From positions 248,001 to 312,000 of the forward strand of contig LNFI01000032.1 in assembly GCA_001464615.1 (NCBI GenBank): a DNA stretch of 64,000 nt, read 5' to 3'. The notes beneath the pieces were generated by a model. The model was not told the DNA's origin and made no database searches. It saw only the letters and a program-made list of their open reading frames with translations. This DNA is from Sphingomonadales bacterium Ga0077557 (lineage in GTDB: Bacteria; Pseudomonadota; Alphaproteobacteria; Sphingomonadales; Sphingomonadaceae). The position numbers were made by a program, and so were the translations under genes. The stretch's first letter is position 1; every line of letters starts with the position of its first letter. Below, piece by piece: positions 1 to 8,451 of this stretch.

Positions 1-483
1 ATGCGCGGCCTGCCGGTGCCCGGCGCGAAACGGATGTACATCACGCTTGATACCAAGCGCGAAGCCACGCGCCATGGCATCCCCTTTGGGACGATCCACG
101 ATCCAGTCGGGCTTGGCGTGGAGCGCGGCCTTGCGGTGCTGCATCACGCGATTCCGCAAGGCTTCGGCCTCGATTTCGCCCGCTCCTTTCTGCGCGCCGC
201 TTTTGCCGAGGGGATCGACATGACGACGGACCCGGGGCTGCTAAATGCCGCTGCGCGCGCCGGGATCAATGCCGAGACGGTCGCTGCCGCGCTCGCGGAC
301 CCATCCTGGCAAGACGTCGCGGAGGCCAATCGCACCGATTTGTTCGCGCTTGGGTTATGGGGCGTTCCCTCCTTCCAGGTCGATGATCGGCCCGGTTGGT
401 GGGGGCAGGATCGGTTGTGGCGGGTCGAGGATGATCTGCGCGATGCGCTTGGGTTAACGGCGATAGACAGGACACAAACATGA
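1..483 (+). CDS. DsbA-family 2-hydroxychromene-2-carboxylate isomerase-like protein (5' truncated)
   Basis: The reading frame is open at base 1 and ends at 483, leaving 160 residues. The part seen resembles the helical insertion and C-terminal half of the GST-kappa/DsbA-fold isomerases (HCCA isomerase of naphthalene-type catabolism): long helices around residues 45-105, then the GVPSFQVD segment with the cis-Pro typical of thioredoxin folds, then WGQDRL. The N-terminal thioredoxin strand and active-site Ser/Cys region lie before the window edge, so the ATG at base 1 is probably internal. Its stop overlaps the next gene by 4 bases (ATGA), indicating a shared transcript. The exact substrate is unknown, since this fold also includes general disulfide or GSH-dependent isomerases. 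Confidence 0.8.
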   Translation: MRGLPVPGAKRMYITLDTKREATRHGIPFGTIHDPVGLGVERGLAVLHHAIPQGFGLDFARSFLRAAFAEGIDMTTDPGLLNAAARAGINAETVAAALADPSWQDVAEANRTDLFALGLWGVPSFQVDDRPGWWGQDRLWRVEDDLRDALGLTAIDRTQT

Positions 484-1553
484 AGCGTTTCATCGGGATC
501 GCGGCGGTGTTGCTCGGGCTGATCGCTGCCGGGCTTTGGCTGATGCGGGATCGGCTTGCGGTGGCGTTGTTTGAGCGCGGCATCGAGCAAGCGATTACTG
601 GTGATCCCTTTGCCGGGCGGCCCGATGGGCTTGGGGTGGCGCTGTGCGGCGCCGGATCGCCGATGCCTTCGCCCGATCGGGCTGGGCCCTGCACCGTGAT
701 TACGGCGGGGCGCCACGTCTATCTGGTCGATATCGGTGAGGGCGGGGTGCGCAATCTCGGGCGGATGGGCTATGGCGCGGGCCGCGTTGAGGCGGTGTTC
801 CTGACGCATTTTCACTCCGACCATATCGATTCACTCGGCGCGCTGATGCTGCAGCATTGGGGGACGAGCGGTTCGCCGGCGCCACTGCCGGTCTATGGGC
901 CGCTTGGCGTCGATACCGTGGTAGCCGGTTTCAACACCGCCTATGGCCTCGATCGCGGCTATCGGATCGCGCATCACGGGCCCCAGGTGATGCAGCCCGC
1001 CGCGTTCGGCATGGTGGCGCTGCCGCAGGATGTGCCGGCCAATGGCGACCAGAAACTGATCCTGGCCAAGGATGGGTTGGAGGTCTTCGCCTTCCGCGTC
1101 GATCATCGGCCGGTCGATCCGGCTTATGGCTATGTCTTTGCCTATAAGGGCCGACGGATCGTGGTCAGCGGCGATACCAAACCCGCCAAGTCAGTCGAGC
1201 GTGCCGCGATAAGGGCGGATATTCTGGTGCACGAAGCGCTGGCGACCAATATGGTCGGCATGATGCAGGCGGCCGCCAAGAAGACCGGTCGCACCAACCT
1301 GGAACATATCTTCCACGATATTCCGACCTATCATACCACCCCGCAACAGGCCGCCGATATTGCCGAGCGCGCGGGCGCGCGGATGCTGCTGTTGACGCAT
1401 ATCGTGCCGCCCTTGCCCTATTCGATCCTGGAGGGGCCGTTTCTGGGTGATGCCCGGTCGCGTTATCATGGTCGGCTGGAAATCGGCCATGATGGCGAGG
1501 AAGTGCTGCTTCCCGCCCAAAGCGATGCCATCGAGGTCCGCCGCCGGTTTTAA
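480..1553 (+). CDS. membrane-anchored MBL-fold metallohydrolase
   Basis: A 357-residue protein with an N-terminal hydrophobic anchor or uncleaved signal (about residues 4-22) followed by a metallo-beta-lactamase fold. The zinc motif HxHxDH is seen as HFHSDH (H110, H112, D114, H115). Later metal ligands are plausible in SGDTKP (about residue 235) and near LLLTHIVPP toward the C-terminus. The layout resembles RNase Z/arylsulfatase-like MBL hydrolases placed in the periplasm. The start ATG overlaps the stop of the preceding isomerase-like gene, so the two are coupled. It converges on the arylsulfatase gene with only 16 bases between stops. The substrate cannot be read from sequence; a sulfate or phosphate ester or a lactone are all possible. 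Confidence 0.85.
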   Translation: MKRFIGIAAVLLGLIAAGLWLMRDRLAVALFERGIEQAITGDPFAGRPDGLGVALCGAGSPMPSPDRAGPCTVITAGRHVYLVDIGEGGVRNLGRMGYGAGRVEAVFLTHFHSDHIDSLGALMLQHWGTSGSPAPLPVYGPLGVDTVVAGFNTAYGLDRGYRIAHHGPQVMQPAAFGMVALPQDVPANGDQKLILAKDGLEVFAFRVDHRPVDPAYGYVFAYKGRRIVVSGDTKPAKSVERAAIRADILVHEALATNMVGMMQAAAKKTGRTNLEHIFHDIPTYHTTPQQAADIAERAGARMLLLTHIVPPLPYSILEGPFLGDARSRYHGRLEIGHDGEEVLLPAQSDAIEVRRRF

Positions 1554-1569
1554 AGCGGCGGCACGCAGC

Positions 1570-3978
1570 TCACACCTTAATCTGCATCGCCTTGATAAAG
1601 CTGCGGATTTCTTGCAGCGTGGGTGGGCGGCTATCGACCTTGATCGTCACGCGCTCGATCGTGCCCGCAAAGGGGTTGGCACCGCTATAGGCGGTGGAGA
1701 CGGGCGCGCCGAAATCGCGACCGATCGACATGCCGTCATAGCTGGGTGAGGCGATGATCTTGTCGAACTTGTGCGTCGCGCGCTGTTCGCCATTGACGAA
1801 TAATGTGCCGCCGCCGTCGAACGGGCGGACCGTCATCTTCTGGACATAACGGATGACGGATTTGCCGACCGGCACTGGCCCACCGGCGATCCGTTCGGTC
1901 CAGGGGATCAGGCTGCTGTCATAGAAAAGCTGGCCGCCCTTCAGATAGATCACATAGCCCGCTGGAGCCGATCCATGCGCGACCAGCACCCCGTCCATCA
2001 CATCGGCCGGCCGATCAATCGCGATCTCTATGCTGTGATCAAGCCCGCAAACCAAGGGTGATGCATCGACCGGCAGGTAAGGCACGGGCGGGCGAAATTC
2101 CCATAACGGCCTGATCTCGGCCGTGCGCTGCTGGCTCATCTTGACGATCAGGTTGCGATCATCGAGCGGATAGACATTGTTGGCGCGCGCTGCCTTGTCC
2201 CATTTCGCCTTGAGCGAGGCGGCAATGTCGGGGTGGCGGTCGGCCAGATTGGTGAGCTCGGTCGGATCGGTCGACAGATCATACAGCGCCCAGGCATCGG
2301 TATCGAAACTATTGCCGCGTTCGTGCAGCGTCACCAGCCGCCATTTGCCCTCTTCATAAGCGCGGTAGCCGCCCAGCTCATAATATTGTTCGCGCCGCGT
2401 CGCGGCGGCGGGCGACGCAAAGGTCGCAGCAAAGCTTGCCCCGTCGACGGGCTTCTGGCGGCGGCCCTGATAGAGTTCGGGGCGCTTGACCTTGGCGGCG
2501 TCGAGCAGTGTCGGGAACAGATCGATGACATGGACGAACTGTTTGCGGATTTCGCCCCTGGCGGCGATTCCCTTGGGCCAGCTGACGATCAGCGGATCGG
2601 CCACCCCGCCCAGATTGGTGAATTGCTTGTAGAGGCGAAAGGGGGTGTTCGATGCATTGGCCCAGCCCATTGGATAATGCGGGAAGGTGTCCTTTTCGCC
2701 CATCTCCGGCAGCAGCTTTTCGGCATCGTCGAGTGGTATCGCCCGGCCGAGCGCGGACGCGAAGATATTGGGGGTGCCGGCCGGCGTCCCCTCCGGCGAG
2801 CCGCCATTGTCCGAAAAAAGAACGATCAGCGTGTCGTCATGCACGCCAAGCGCCTCCAGCTCTGCCGTCAGCCGCCCGATATTTTCGTCAAGCGAGGCGA
2901 TGACACCGGCATAGACCTCCATATAGCGCGCATAGACCTTGCGCTGCTGGGGCGTCAGGCCATCCCAGGGATCAGCACCTTTGGAGAGCGGCGGGAGCTG
3001 CGTGGTTGGCTCGACAATGCCGAGCTTGCGCTGGCGATCGATCCGATCGCGGCGAACCGCGTCCCACCCCTTGTCAAAACGGCCCTTGAAGCGATCGCGC
3101 AGCGCGGGCTTGGCGTGGAGTGGCGAATGCGCACCCGAATAAGCGAGCTGGAGAAAGAACGGTCGGTCGGGCGTGATGGCGCGGTGGGTGCGCAGATAGC
3201 CGATCGCCTGATCGGTGAGATCATCGGTCGCGTAATAGCTGTCGGCATCGGGCCGCGCGGTGATATCGACCAGGGTGGTACCGTCAAAGATCGCGCCGGG
3301 CCGGAAATAATCAGTCGAATGGCCCTGAAACCAATAGGCATGGTCGAAACCGCGATTGGTCGGCCAGTTGTGGAAGGGCCCGGCCGGACCATTGCTCGCC
3401 GACAGGTTCACATGCCATTTGCCGCACAGATAGGTGCCATAGCCGACGTCCTTCAGCACCTCGGGCAAGGTGGCGGCATCGCGGGTCAGATCGCCGCGAT
3501 AGCCGGGATAACCACTATCGATATCGGCGAGCCAGCCCATCCCGGCATTGTGATGGTTCAGCCCGGTCAGGAAGCTCGCGCGCGTCGGGGAGCACATCGC
3601 GGTGGTGCGGAAATTGGCGTAGCGCAGGCCGTTGGCGGCGAGCGCGTCGATCGCGGCGGTTTCGATGTCGCTGCCATAGCAGCCAAGATCGGCAAAGCCG
3701 ACATCGTCGAGGATGATGACGACGATGTTGGGTGCGCCTGCAGGTGGTTTGGGCTTTTCACCGCGCGCCGGGTGCGAATCGGCATAGGATTGTGCGATTT
3801 TAGGCGGGTCACCGTCAGCAACGGCGGTTGGCGCGATATAGGGCGTCAGCTGGCTTTTTACGTAAAGCCCACCAGCCGCGACCACCGCTGCCCCGCCTGC
3901 ACCCACCGCACCACCGATCAGCAGAGAGCGGCGATCAATGCCCTTTTTGCCCGCGCCATCATCCGCTGAATCCGCCAT
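1570..3978 (-). CDS. large arylsulfatase with C-terminal LamG-like domain, Tat-exported
   Basis: An 802-residue type I sulfatase that hydrolyses sulfate esters. The N-terminus carries a twin-arginine signal (DRRSLLIGGA, residues 15-24), so export would follow folding and modification. Metal-binding DD is at residues 91-92 and the formylglycine motif CSPTR at 129-133, matching CxPxR. Further sulfatase blocks include GKWH and a FSDNGG motif. After the catalytic domain, roughly residues 640-800 look like a concanavalin/LamG-type beta-sandwich (FVNGEQRATHKF, GMSIGRDFG). This makes it longer than the common ~530-residue enzymes and resembles the large arylsulfatases of proteobacteria. It lies just downstream of the SCP2 gene on the same strand (12-base gap). 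The formylglycine-generating enzyme is nearby at 5392-6219. Confidence 0.95.
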   Translation of the reverse strand: MADSADDGAGKKGIDRRSLLIGGAVGAGGAAVVAAGGLYVKSQLTPYIAPTAVADGDPPKIAQSYADSHPARGEKPKPPAGAPNIVVIILDDVGFADLGCYGSDIETAAIDALAANGLRYANFRTTAMCSPTRASFLTGLNHHNAGMGWLADIDSGYPGYRGDLTRDAATLPEVLKDVGYGTYLCGKWHVNLSASNGPAGPFHNWPTNRGFDHAYWFQGHSTDYFRPGAIFDGTTLVDITARPDADSYYATDDLTDQAIGYLRTHRAITPDRPFFLQLAYSGAHSPLHAKPALRDRFKGRFDKGWDAVRRDRIDRQRKLGIVEPTTQLPPLSKGADPWDGLTPQQRKVYARYMEVYAGVIASLDENIGRLTAELEALGVHDDTLIVLFSDNGGSPEGTPAGTPNIFASALGRAIPLDDAEKLLPEMGEKDTFPHYPMGWANASNTPFRLYKQFTNLGGVADPLIVSWPKGIAARGEIRKQFVHVIDLFPTLLDAAKVKRPELYQGRRQKPVDGASFAATFASPAAATRREQYYELGGYRAYEEGKWRLVTLHERGNSFDTDAWALYDLSTDPTELTNLADRHPDIAASLKAKWDKAARANNVYPLDDRNLIVKMSQQRTAEIRPLWEFRPPVPYLPVDASPLVCGLDHSIEIAIDRPADVMDGVLVAHGSAPAGYVIYLKGGQLFYDSSLIPWTERIAGGPVPVGKSVIRYVQKMTVRPFDGGGTLFVNGEQRATHKFDKIIASPSYDGMSIGRDFGAPVSTAYSGANPFAGTIERVTIKVDSRPPTLQEIRSFIKAMQIKV

Positions 3979-3990
3979 TGTCCGCCCCCT

Positions 3991-4293
3991 TCAGAGCTTG
4001 ATCTTCGCCGTCACGGCCTGCAGCTGCATGGCGAGGCCCATATCGCCCTCCAGTTTGATCTTGCCGGTCATGAACGCCATTGTCGGATTGAGCTTGCCCT
4101 TGGCGAGCAATTTGAAATTATCGAGCGACATCTTCAGCGTGGTTTCAGCGGCGGCATCTTCATTGGTCACCGCAGCGGCCACCCCGTCCAGCAGGATCAC
4201 CCCAGCATCGCCAAAATCAAACTTGATCCGTCGACCGGGCACAAAGGCTTCGTTTGCCGCCATGATCGCGGTAATGTCCCCCAGCTCGGCCAT
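3991..4293 (-). CDS. SCP2 sterol-binding domain protein
   Basis: A 100-residue single-domain protein matching the SCP2 sterol-carrier fold: RRIKFDFGDAGVILLDG and AAVTNEDAAAETTLKMSLDNFKLLAKGKLNPTMAFMTGKIKLEGDMGLA in outline, the last part containing the usual glycine-lysine-rich strand-turn pattern (described here by its key stretch MTGKIKLEGD). The family binds sterols, acyl-CoA or other hydrophobic ligands in a tunnel and often delivers them to enzymes. It is the first gene of a two-gene minus-strand unit with the arylsulfatase. It starts 18 bases from the shared operator at 4311-4331, which also serves the GST/FGE unit in the other direction. Pairing with a sulfatase suggests a lipophilic sulfate ester as substrate; that is inference. 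Confidence 0.85.
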   Translation of the reverse strand: MAELGDITAIMAANEAFVPGRRIKFDFGDAGVILLDGVAAAVTNEDAAAETTLKMSLDNFKLLAKGKLNPTMAFMTGKIKLEGDMGLAMQLQAVTAKIKL

Positions 4294-4310
4294 GATTGAT
4301 CCTTTTATCT

Positions 4311-4331
4311 ATCGGCATTATCAGTGCCAAT
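4311..4331. promoter_or_regulatory. operator O1, ATCGGCA-N7-TGCCAAT
   Basis: An inverted repeat with 7-base arms and a 7-base spacer lies between the divergent SCP2-arylsulfatase and GST-FGE units. One arm base departs from perfect symmetry. The same arrangement recurs at 6227-6247 (perfect) and 8864-8884 (weaker), each in a promoter gap of the sulfatase locus. It is therefore a candidate binding site for one dimeric regulator. The regulator is not identified. Confidence 0.6.
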
Positions 4332-4379
4332 AACACCGGCGACCGGGCACAAGCAAGTCGGGACAATAGGAAGCGCGCG

Positions 4380-5399
4380 ATGACTGACCCCCTCCTGATC
4401 GCTGGCTCGCCGGGCTCCCCCTATACGCGCAAGATGCTGGCGGTGCTGCGCTATCGTCGATTACCGTATCGCTTTGTTCATATGCGCAAGGCGCTTGAAA
4501 CGCTGCCCGCGCCAAAAGTGCCGTTGCTGCCGACCTTTTACTTCCCCGACGATGAGTCGGCGCTGGTGCCGATGACCGATTCGACGCCGATCATCCGCCG
4601 TCTCGAACGAGAGCATGAGGGGCGCCAAGTCATTCCCGGTGATCCTGCGCTGGCGCTGATCGATGCGCTGATCGAGGATTATGGCGATGAATGGCTGACC
4701 AAAGCGATGTTCCATTATCGCTGGTCGTTCGATGCAGACATCGTCAAATCGGCAACGGTTTTGCCCAATTGGTTCGGCAAGCCGCTCACCGATGCCGAGC
4801 TCAAGACGATGGGGGACAGTTTTGCTGATCGCCAGATTGGCCGGCTTGGCTATGTTGGCTCCAATGCTGTTACCGGTGCCACGATTGAGGCGAGCTATCA
4901 GCGGTTGCTCGCCATTCTCGATCGGCATTTCGCTGTGCATCCCTTCCTGCTTGGCAACCGGCCGGGTGCGTCTGATTTTGCGCTTTATGGTCAGCTCACC
5001 CAGCTCGCGATGTTCGATCCCACGCCAATGGGCCAGGCGACCGGCAAGGCACCGCGCGTCGTCGCCTGGGCGCATGTGATGGAGGATCTGTCCGGCGAAG
5101 AAGGGGCTGACTGGGTTGATGTCTGCCATTTGCCGACGACGATCAACGCCTTGCTGGGGGAGATTGGGCGCACCTATGTGCCGCTGTTGCTGGCCAATGC
5201 CGATGCCGTGCAGCACCGCATCGGCACCGTCAGCACGCTGATCGATGGCCGGGTATGGGAACAGGCGCCCTTTCCCTATCAGGCCAAATGTCTGGCCGCG
5301 CTCCGCAGCCAGTATCAGGCGCTGGATCAGTCTGCACAGGCGCGAGTCAATCACGCGCTGTCGGGCACGGGGTGCGTGGCGCTGTTTACGGATGGCTGA
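4380..5399 (+). CDS. glutathione S-transferase-like protein
   Basis: A 339-residue protein with an N-terminal thioredoxin-like GST domain (GSPGSPYTRKMLAVLRYRRL at about residues 8-27, SPYT in the active-site position) and a helical GST C-terminal domain (GASDFALYGQL around residue 200). It is longer than ordinary ~210-residue GSTs because of insertions and a C-terminal extension past residue 250. An in-frame ATG exists at 4296, but 4380 is preferred because the conserved domain begins directly after it and the upstream stretch overlaps the operator O1. The 3' end overlaps the formylglycine-generating enzyme gene by 8 bases, implying translational coupling. Its role with the sulfatases is unknown. 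Confidence 0.8.
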   Translation: MTDPLLIAGSPGSPYTRKMLAVLRYRRLPYRFVHMRKALETLPAPKVPLLPTFYFPDDESALVPMTDSTPIIRRLEREHEGRQVIPGDPALALIDALIEDYGDEWLTKAMFHYRWSFDADIVKSATVLPNWFGKPLTDAELKTMGDSFADRQIGRLGYVGSNAVTGATIEASYQRLLAILDRHFAVHPFLLGNRPGASDFALYGQLTQLAMFDPTPMGQATGKAPRVVAWAHVMEDLSGEEGADWVDVCHLPTTINALLGEIGRTYVPLLLANADAVQHRIGTVSTLIDGRVWEQAPFPYQAKCLAALRSQYQALDQSAQARVNHALSGTGCVALFTDG

Positions 5400-6219
5400 C
5401 CGCTTCGTGGCGATTCCAGCGGGCCGGTATCAGCGCGGCTCCGATCGCCATTATCCTGAAGAGCGGCCCGCGCAGTGGCATGATCTGGCGGGCTTTGCGA
5501 TCGCTGATGCCCCGGTGAGCAACGCCGATTTTGCGGGCTTTGTCGCGGCGACTGGCCATGTCACCAGCGCTGAATCATCGGCGCGGCCGGGCTCGGCCGT
5601 GTTCAGGCCGACCGAGGGGCCGGTCGATCTGTCGAATCCGGCCGCCTGGTGGCATTTTGTCGATGGTGCCTGCTGGTCCGCGCCTCAAGGCCCCGGCTCG
5701 ACAATCGATGATCGGCAGGATCATCCGGTGGTGCATGTGTCGCAGGCCGATGCCCTTGCCTTTGCCGCCTGGACGGGCGGGCGCTTGCCAAGTGAGGCGG
5801 AGTGGGAGGCGGCGGCGCGCGGTGGGCTGAGCGATGCCGATTATGCCTGGGGCGATAGGCTGATGTCCAACGACCGGCTGATGGCCAATATCTGGACGGG
5901 CAGTTTCCCCTGGTATTTCGCGCGCGGGGGTCGGGCCGGGACCAGCGCGATCGGTACTTATCCAGCCAATGGTTATGGCCTGCGCGACATGATCGGCAAT
6001 GTCTGGGAATGGACGACGACCCCGGCTGGGTTGAGCGACGCCCCGACGCGCGGTTGCTGTGCACCCGATGCGCCGTCGGACGCGCTGATCATCACCAAAG
6101 GCGGCTCGTTTCTGTGTGCTGCGGACTATTGCCAGCGTTATCGCCCCGCCGCGCGCATCGCCGTCACCGCTGGCATGACCAGCGCGCATATCGGCTTCCG
6201 CCTCGCCCGCGATGACTGA
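5392..6219 (+). CDS. formylglycine-generating enzyme (sulfatase modifying factor, SUMF1/FGE family)
   Basis: A 275-residue FGE-sulfatase domain protein. It begins with FVAIPAGRYQRGSD, then the NADFAGFV block, DHPVVHVSQADALAFAAW, GRLPSEAEWEAAARGG and MIGNVWEWT. The catalytic cysteine pair is present as GGSFLCAADYCQRYR (C242 and C247, spaced like the copper-binding pair of human FGE). This argues for a true oxygen-dependent converter of the CxPxR cysteine to formylglycine, not a generic SUMF1-fold protein such as EgtB or PvdO. No signal peptide is seen, so it would act in the cytosol before sulfatase export. The start ATG at 5392 lies inside the end of the GST gene. Likely clients are the sulfatases at 1570-3978 and 8935-10584. 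Confidence 0.93.
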   Translation: MADRFVAIPAGRYQRGSDRHYPEERPAQWHDLAGFAIADAPVSNADFAGFVAATGHVTSAESSARPGSAVFRPTEGPVDLSNPAAWWHFVDGACWSAPQGPGSTIDDRQDHPVVHVSQADALAFAAWTGGRLPSEAEWEAAARGGLSDADYAWGDRLMSNDRLMANIWTGSFPWYFARGGRAGTSAIGTYPANGYGLRDMIGNVWEWTTTPAGLSDAPTRGCCAPDAPSDALIITKGGSFLCAADYCQRYRPAARIAVTAGMTSAHIGFRLARDD

Positions 6220-6226
6220 CTCGACT

Positions 6227-6247
6227 ATTGGCACTTAACATGCCAAT
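6227..6247. promoter_or_regulatory. operator O2, perfect ATTGGCA-N7-TGCCAAT
   Basis: A perfect 7-base inverted repeat separated by CTTAACA. It starts 8 bases after the FGE stop and ends about 55 bases before the start of the 6302-8451 unit. The flank ACTATTGGC is shared with O3 at 8864. This is the best-conserved copy of the motif and fits a dimeric repressor or activator site. Confidence 0.65.
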
Positions 6248-6301
6248 GTTTTTCGTCCGATGCTTAGGGGTGTGGGATAGGCTGCTGGTTGGGGGATGGC
6301 G

Positions 6302-6931
6302 ATGGTCGACGGGTGGCTGATTTGGGGCATTGCTGGGCTCGTCTACCTGCTGTTTCGCGCCTGGTATGACAATTGGCGCGGCAAGCTGACCAGTGACGAA
6401 ATCGCGCATTATTTGCGCTTGCTTGACGGTCGCAGCGACACGACGCCCGAAGCGGTCGAACGGCTCCGCCAGTTCATCGAAGCTGATGATGGCCGGGATT
6501 TCCTGATGTTCAACATCGTGAAGGCCAATCTCACCCCGGTTGCCGATCCTGTCAGTGGGGCGATGGTGCCCGGCGTTTCGCTGCTGCAGCGTTATGCCCG
6601 GCAATTCACACCGGTGTTGATCGCCAATGGCGGGCATCCAGCGATCATTCGGCGCAAGATCGGCGGCTATATGGACAGCTGGGGCACCGAAGAGGATCCT
6701 GGTTGGACGATCATCGGGCTGATGCGCTATCGCAGTCGGCGCGACATGATGAACCTGGTGGTTGATCCGCGTTTTGAGGCTGCGCATCCGGACAAGCTCG
6801 CCGGTACGCTCGCCACCTTCTCCTTCCCGACCATGCCGATGGCGGGATTTTATGTCGGTCCGCGCCTGTGGCTGGCGCTGGTCATCGCGCTGGTGGCAGC
6901 GATCACGCACCTGCTCTCCCTCACGCTGTGA
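6302..6931 (+). CDS. membrane-anchored protein of unknown function
   Basis: A 209-residue protein with a membrane segment at each end: about residues 3-19 (WLIWGIAGLVYLLFRAW) and 185-208 (LWLALVIALVAAITHLLSL). The middle (about 30-175) is soluble and resembles the small alpha-beta barrel of DUF1330/antibiotic-monooxygenase-like proteins (FLMFNIVKANL; LMRYRSRRDMMNLVVDPRF), but no family is firmly recognised. The ATG at 6302 is preferred over 6296 because the GGGGG ribosome site at 6291-6295 is then 6 bases away rather than adjacent. The gene follows operator O2 and its stop overlaps the GTG start of the next gene. Confidence 0.7.
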   Translation: MVDGWLIWGIAGLVYLLFRAWYDNWRGKLTSDEIAHYLRLLDGRSDTTPEAVERLRQFIEADDGRDFLMFNIVKANLTPVADPVSGAMVPGVSLLQRYARQFTPVLIANGGHPAIIRRKIGGYMDSWGTEEDPGWTIIGLMRYRSRRDMMNLVVDPRFEAAHPDKLAGTLATFSFPTMPMAGFYVGPRLWLALVIALVAAITHLLSLTL

Positions 6932-7365
6932 ACGGGTTGCTGCCCGCCAGCACCAATCGGGACTATCGCGGTAGTCCGCTCGCCGCCCATTTTCTGCTGC
7001 TGCTCGGAATCGGCTGGGTGATCCCAGGCATGATTCACGTCTTTCTGCCCGATGGCGGGGCAGGGGTGATTGCCGGGATTGATCTCGGCAGCAATCCGGC
7101 CGCGCTGATCGGTGCTTTTGCCTGGGCGGGATCGACGCAGATTGCGCATGGGCTGGTAATGATCGCGATCGCCTTATGGTATCGGCCGCTGGTGCCGATG
7201 CTACTTGCGCTGAGCCTAGTCGAGCGCGGCTTGCTGACGCTGACGGCGTGGGTGACCAAGCCATCGCCGACTGGTCACCATCCGCCTGAACATTATGCCA
7301 GCGCGCTGCTGGTGCCGCTAATCCTGCTGTTCCTCTGGCTCTCCTTGCGGCAAAGACGCGGCTGA
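6928..7365 (+). CDS. small integral membrane protein, unknown
   Basis: A 145-residue hydrophobic protein with about four transmembrane helices (near residues 18-35, 45-65, 70-92 and 120-138). The GTG start overlaps the upstream stop (GTGA), so translation is coupled to the 6302-6931 product. Residues 78-91 (IAHGLVMIAIALWY) and the Pro-His-rich loop TGHHPPEHY are recognisable landmarks, but no family could be named. It lies 12 bases before the DUF2855 gene and is probably in the same transcript downstream of O2. Confidence 0.65.
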   Translation: MNGLLPASTNRDYRGSPLAAHFLLLLGIGWVIPGMIHVFLPDGGAGVIAGIDLGSNPAALIGAFAWAGSTQIAHGLVMIAIALWYRPLVPMLLALSLVERGLLTLTAWVTKPSPTGHHPPEHYASALLVPLILLFLWLSLRQRRG

Positions 7366-7377
7366 GGAGACCCTGTC

Positions 7378-8451
7378 ATGACCACCAAGCTGCTCGTCAA
7401 CCGCGCCCGGATTAGCGAAGCGAAACTTGCCGAGCGCGCGCCGGCACTGCTGGCCGAGGGCGAGGTGCGCGTCACTGTCGGCGACTTTGCGCTGACCGCC
7501 AACAACATCAGCTATGCGCTGTCGGGCGAGCAGATCGGCTATTGGCGCTTCTTCCCCGATGCCGAAACCGGCTGGGGCAGCGTGCCAATCTGGGGCTTCG
7601 GCACGGTAACCGAGTCGCAATGTGAAGCTGTGGCGGTCGGCACCACAATCTGGGGGTTCCTGCCCATGGCGTCCGATCTGGTGATGCGGCCAGAGCGTCT
7701 TTCGGCAAGCGGCTTTACGGATGGGGCGGCTCACCGCCAGGAACTGCCCTATGTCTATAATCTCTACGCCCGCACCAATGACGATGCGCCCGTGCTGACG
7801 GCGATGGCCGATTTGCGCAGCCTGCTCTTCCCGCTGTTCACCACCTCCTATGTGCTCGATGATTATATCGCCGATAATGCAGGGTTCGGGGCGGCGCAGG
7901 TGATTTTGGGCAGCGCGTCTTCGAAAACGGCCTTTGGCCTGGCTCATTATCTAAAAGATCGCGGCGATCAGCGCGTTGTCGGCCTGACATCGCCGGGCAA
8001 TATCGCCTTTGTTGAAGGGCTTGGCTATTATGATCACGTGATTGATTATGCCGGCGTCGCCAGCCTTGATCCGGCAATACCAACGGTATTTGTCGATATG
8101 TCGGGCAATGGCGATGTTGTCGCGACGGTTCATCACCATTTCGGCGATCAGCTTAAGGCCAGCATTGGGGTGGGTGCGACGCATTGGGAAGCGCCGCGCG
8201 CAGGCCAGGCCTTGCCCGGCGCGCGCCCGGCCTTTTTCTTTGCGCCCGGCCAGATTGCCAAGCGCGATACTGAATGGGGCCGGGGTGAGATGATGCGCCG
8301 CGCCCAGGCCGCCAACATCGCCTTTTGCGCCACCTTGGGTGACCGCGTCACCATCGTCCATGATCAGGGGGGCGAGGCGATTGCGGCGGCTTATCGAAGC
8401 ATGGCATCGGGCCAGACTCCGCCCGATCGCGGATTGATCCTGCGTTTCTAG
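7378..8451 (+). CDS. DUF2855 family protein (MDR/quinone-oxidoreductase-like)
   Basis: A 357-residue protein resembling DUF2855, a family related in outline to zinc-free medium-chain dehydrogenases. It opens with LLVNRARISEAKLAE and EGEVRVTVGDFALTANNISYA, then PIWGFGTV. A Rossmann-like core follows (ILGSASSKTAFGLAHYL, then VVGLTSPGN), consistent with NAD(P)H binding. A GAGGAG ribosome site precedes the ATG. It is the last gene of the 6302 unit and overlaps the convergent membrane-protein gene by 4 bases. The reaction is unknown; reduction of an unsaturated ketone or quinone-like compound would fit the fold. Confidence 0.85.
   Translation: MTTKLLVNRARISEAKLAERAPALLAEGEVRVTVGDFALTANNISYALSGEQIGYWRFFPDAETGWGSVPIWGFGTVTESQCEAVAVGTTIWGFLPMASDLVMRPERLSASGFTDGAAHRQELPYVYNLYARTNDDAPVLTAMADLRSLLFPLFTTSYVLDDYIADNAGFGAAQVILGSASSKTAFGLAHYLKDRGDQRVVGLTSPGNIAFVEGLGYYDHVIDYAGVASLDPAIPTVFVDMSGNGDVVATVHHHFGDQLKASIGVGATHWEAPRAGQALPGARPAFFFAPGQIAKRDTEWGRGEMMRRAQAANIAFCATLGDRVTIVHDQGGEAIAAAYRSMASGQTPPDRGLILRF

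Noticed and set aside
2233..3969. 578-codon open frame on the plus strand opposite the arylsulfatase
   Set aside because: It mirrors a high-GC coding region, shows no domain, and lacks a ribosome site; the minus-strand sulfatase explains the sequence.
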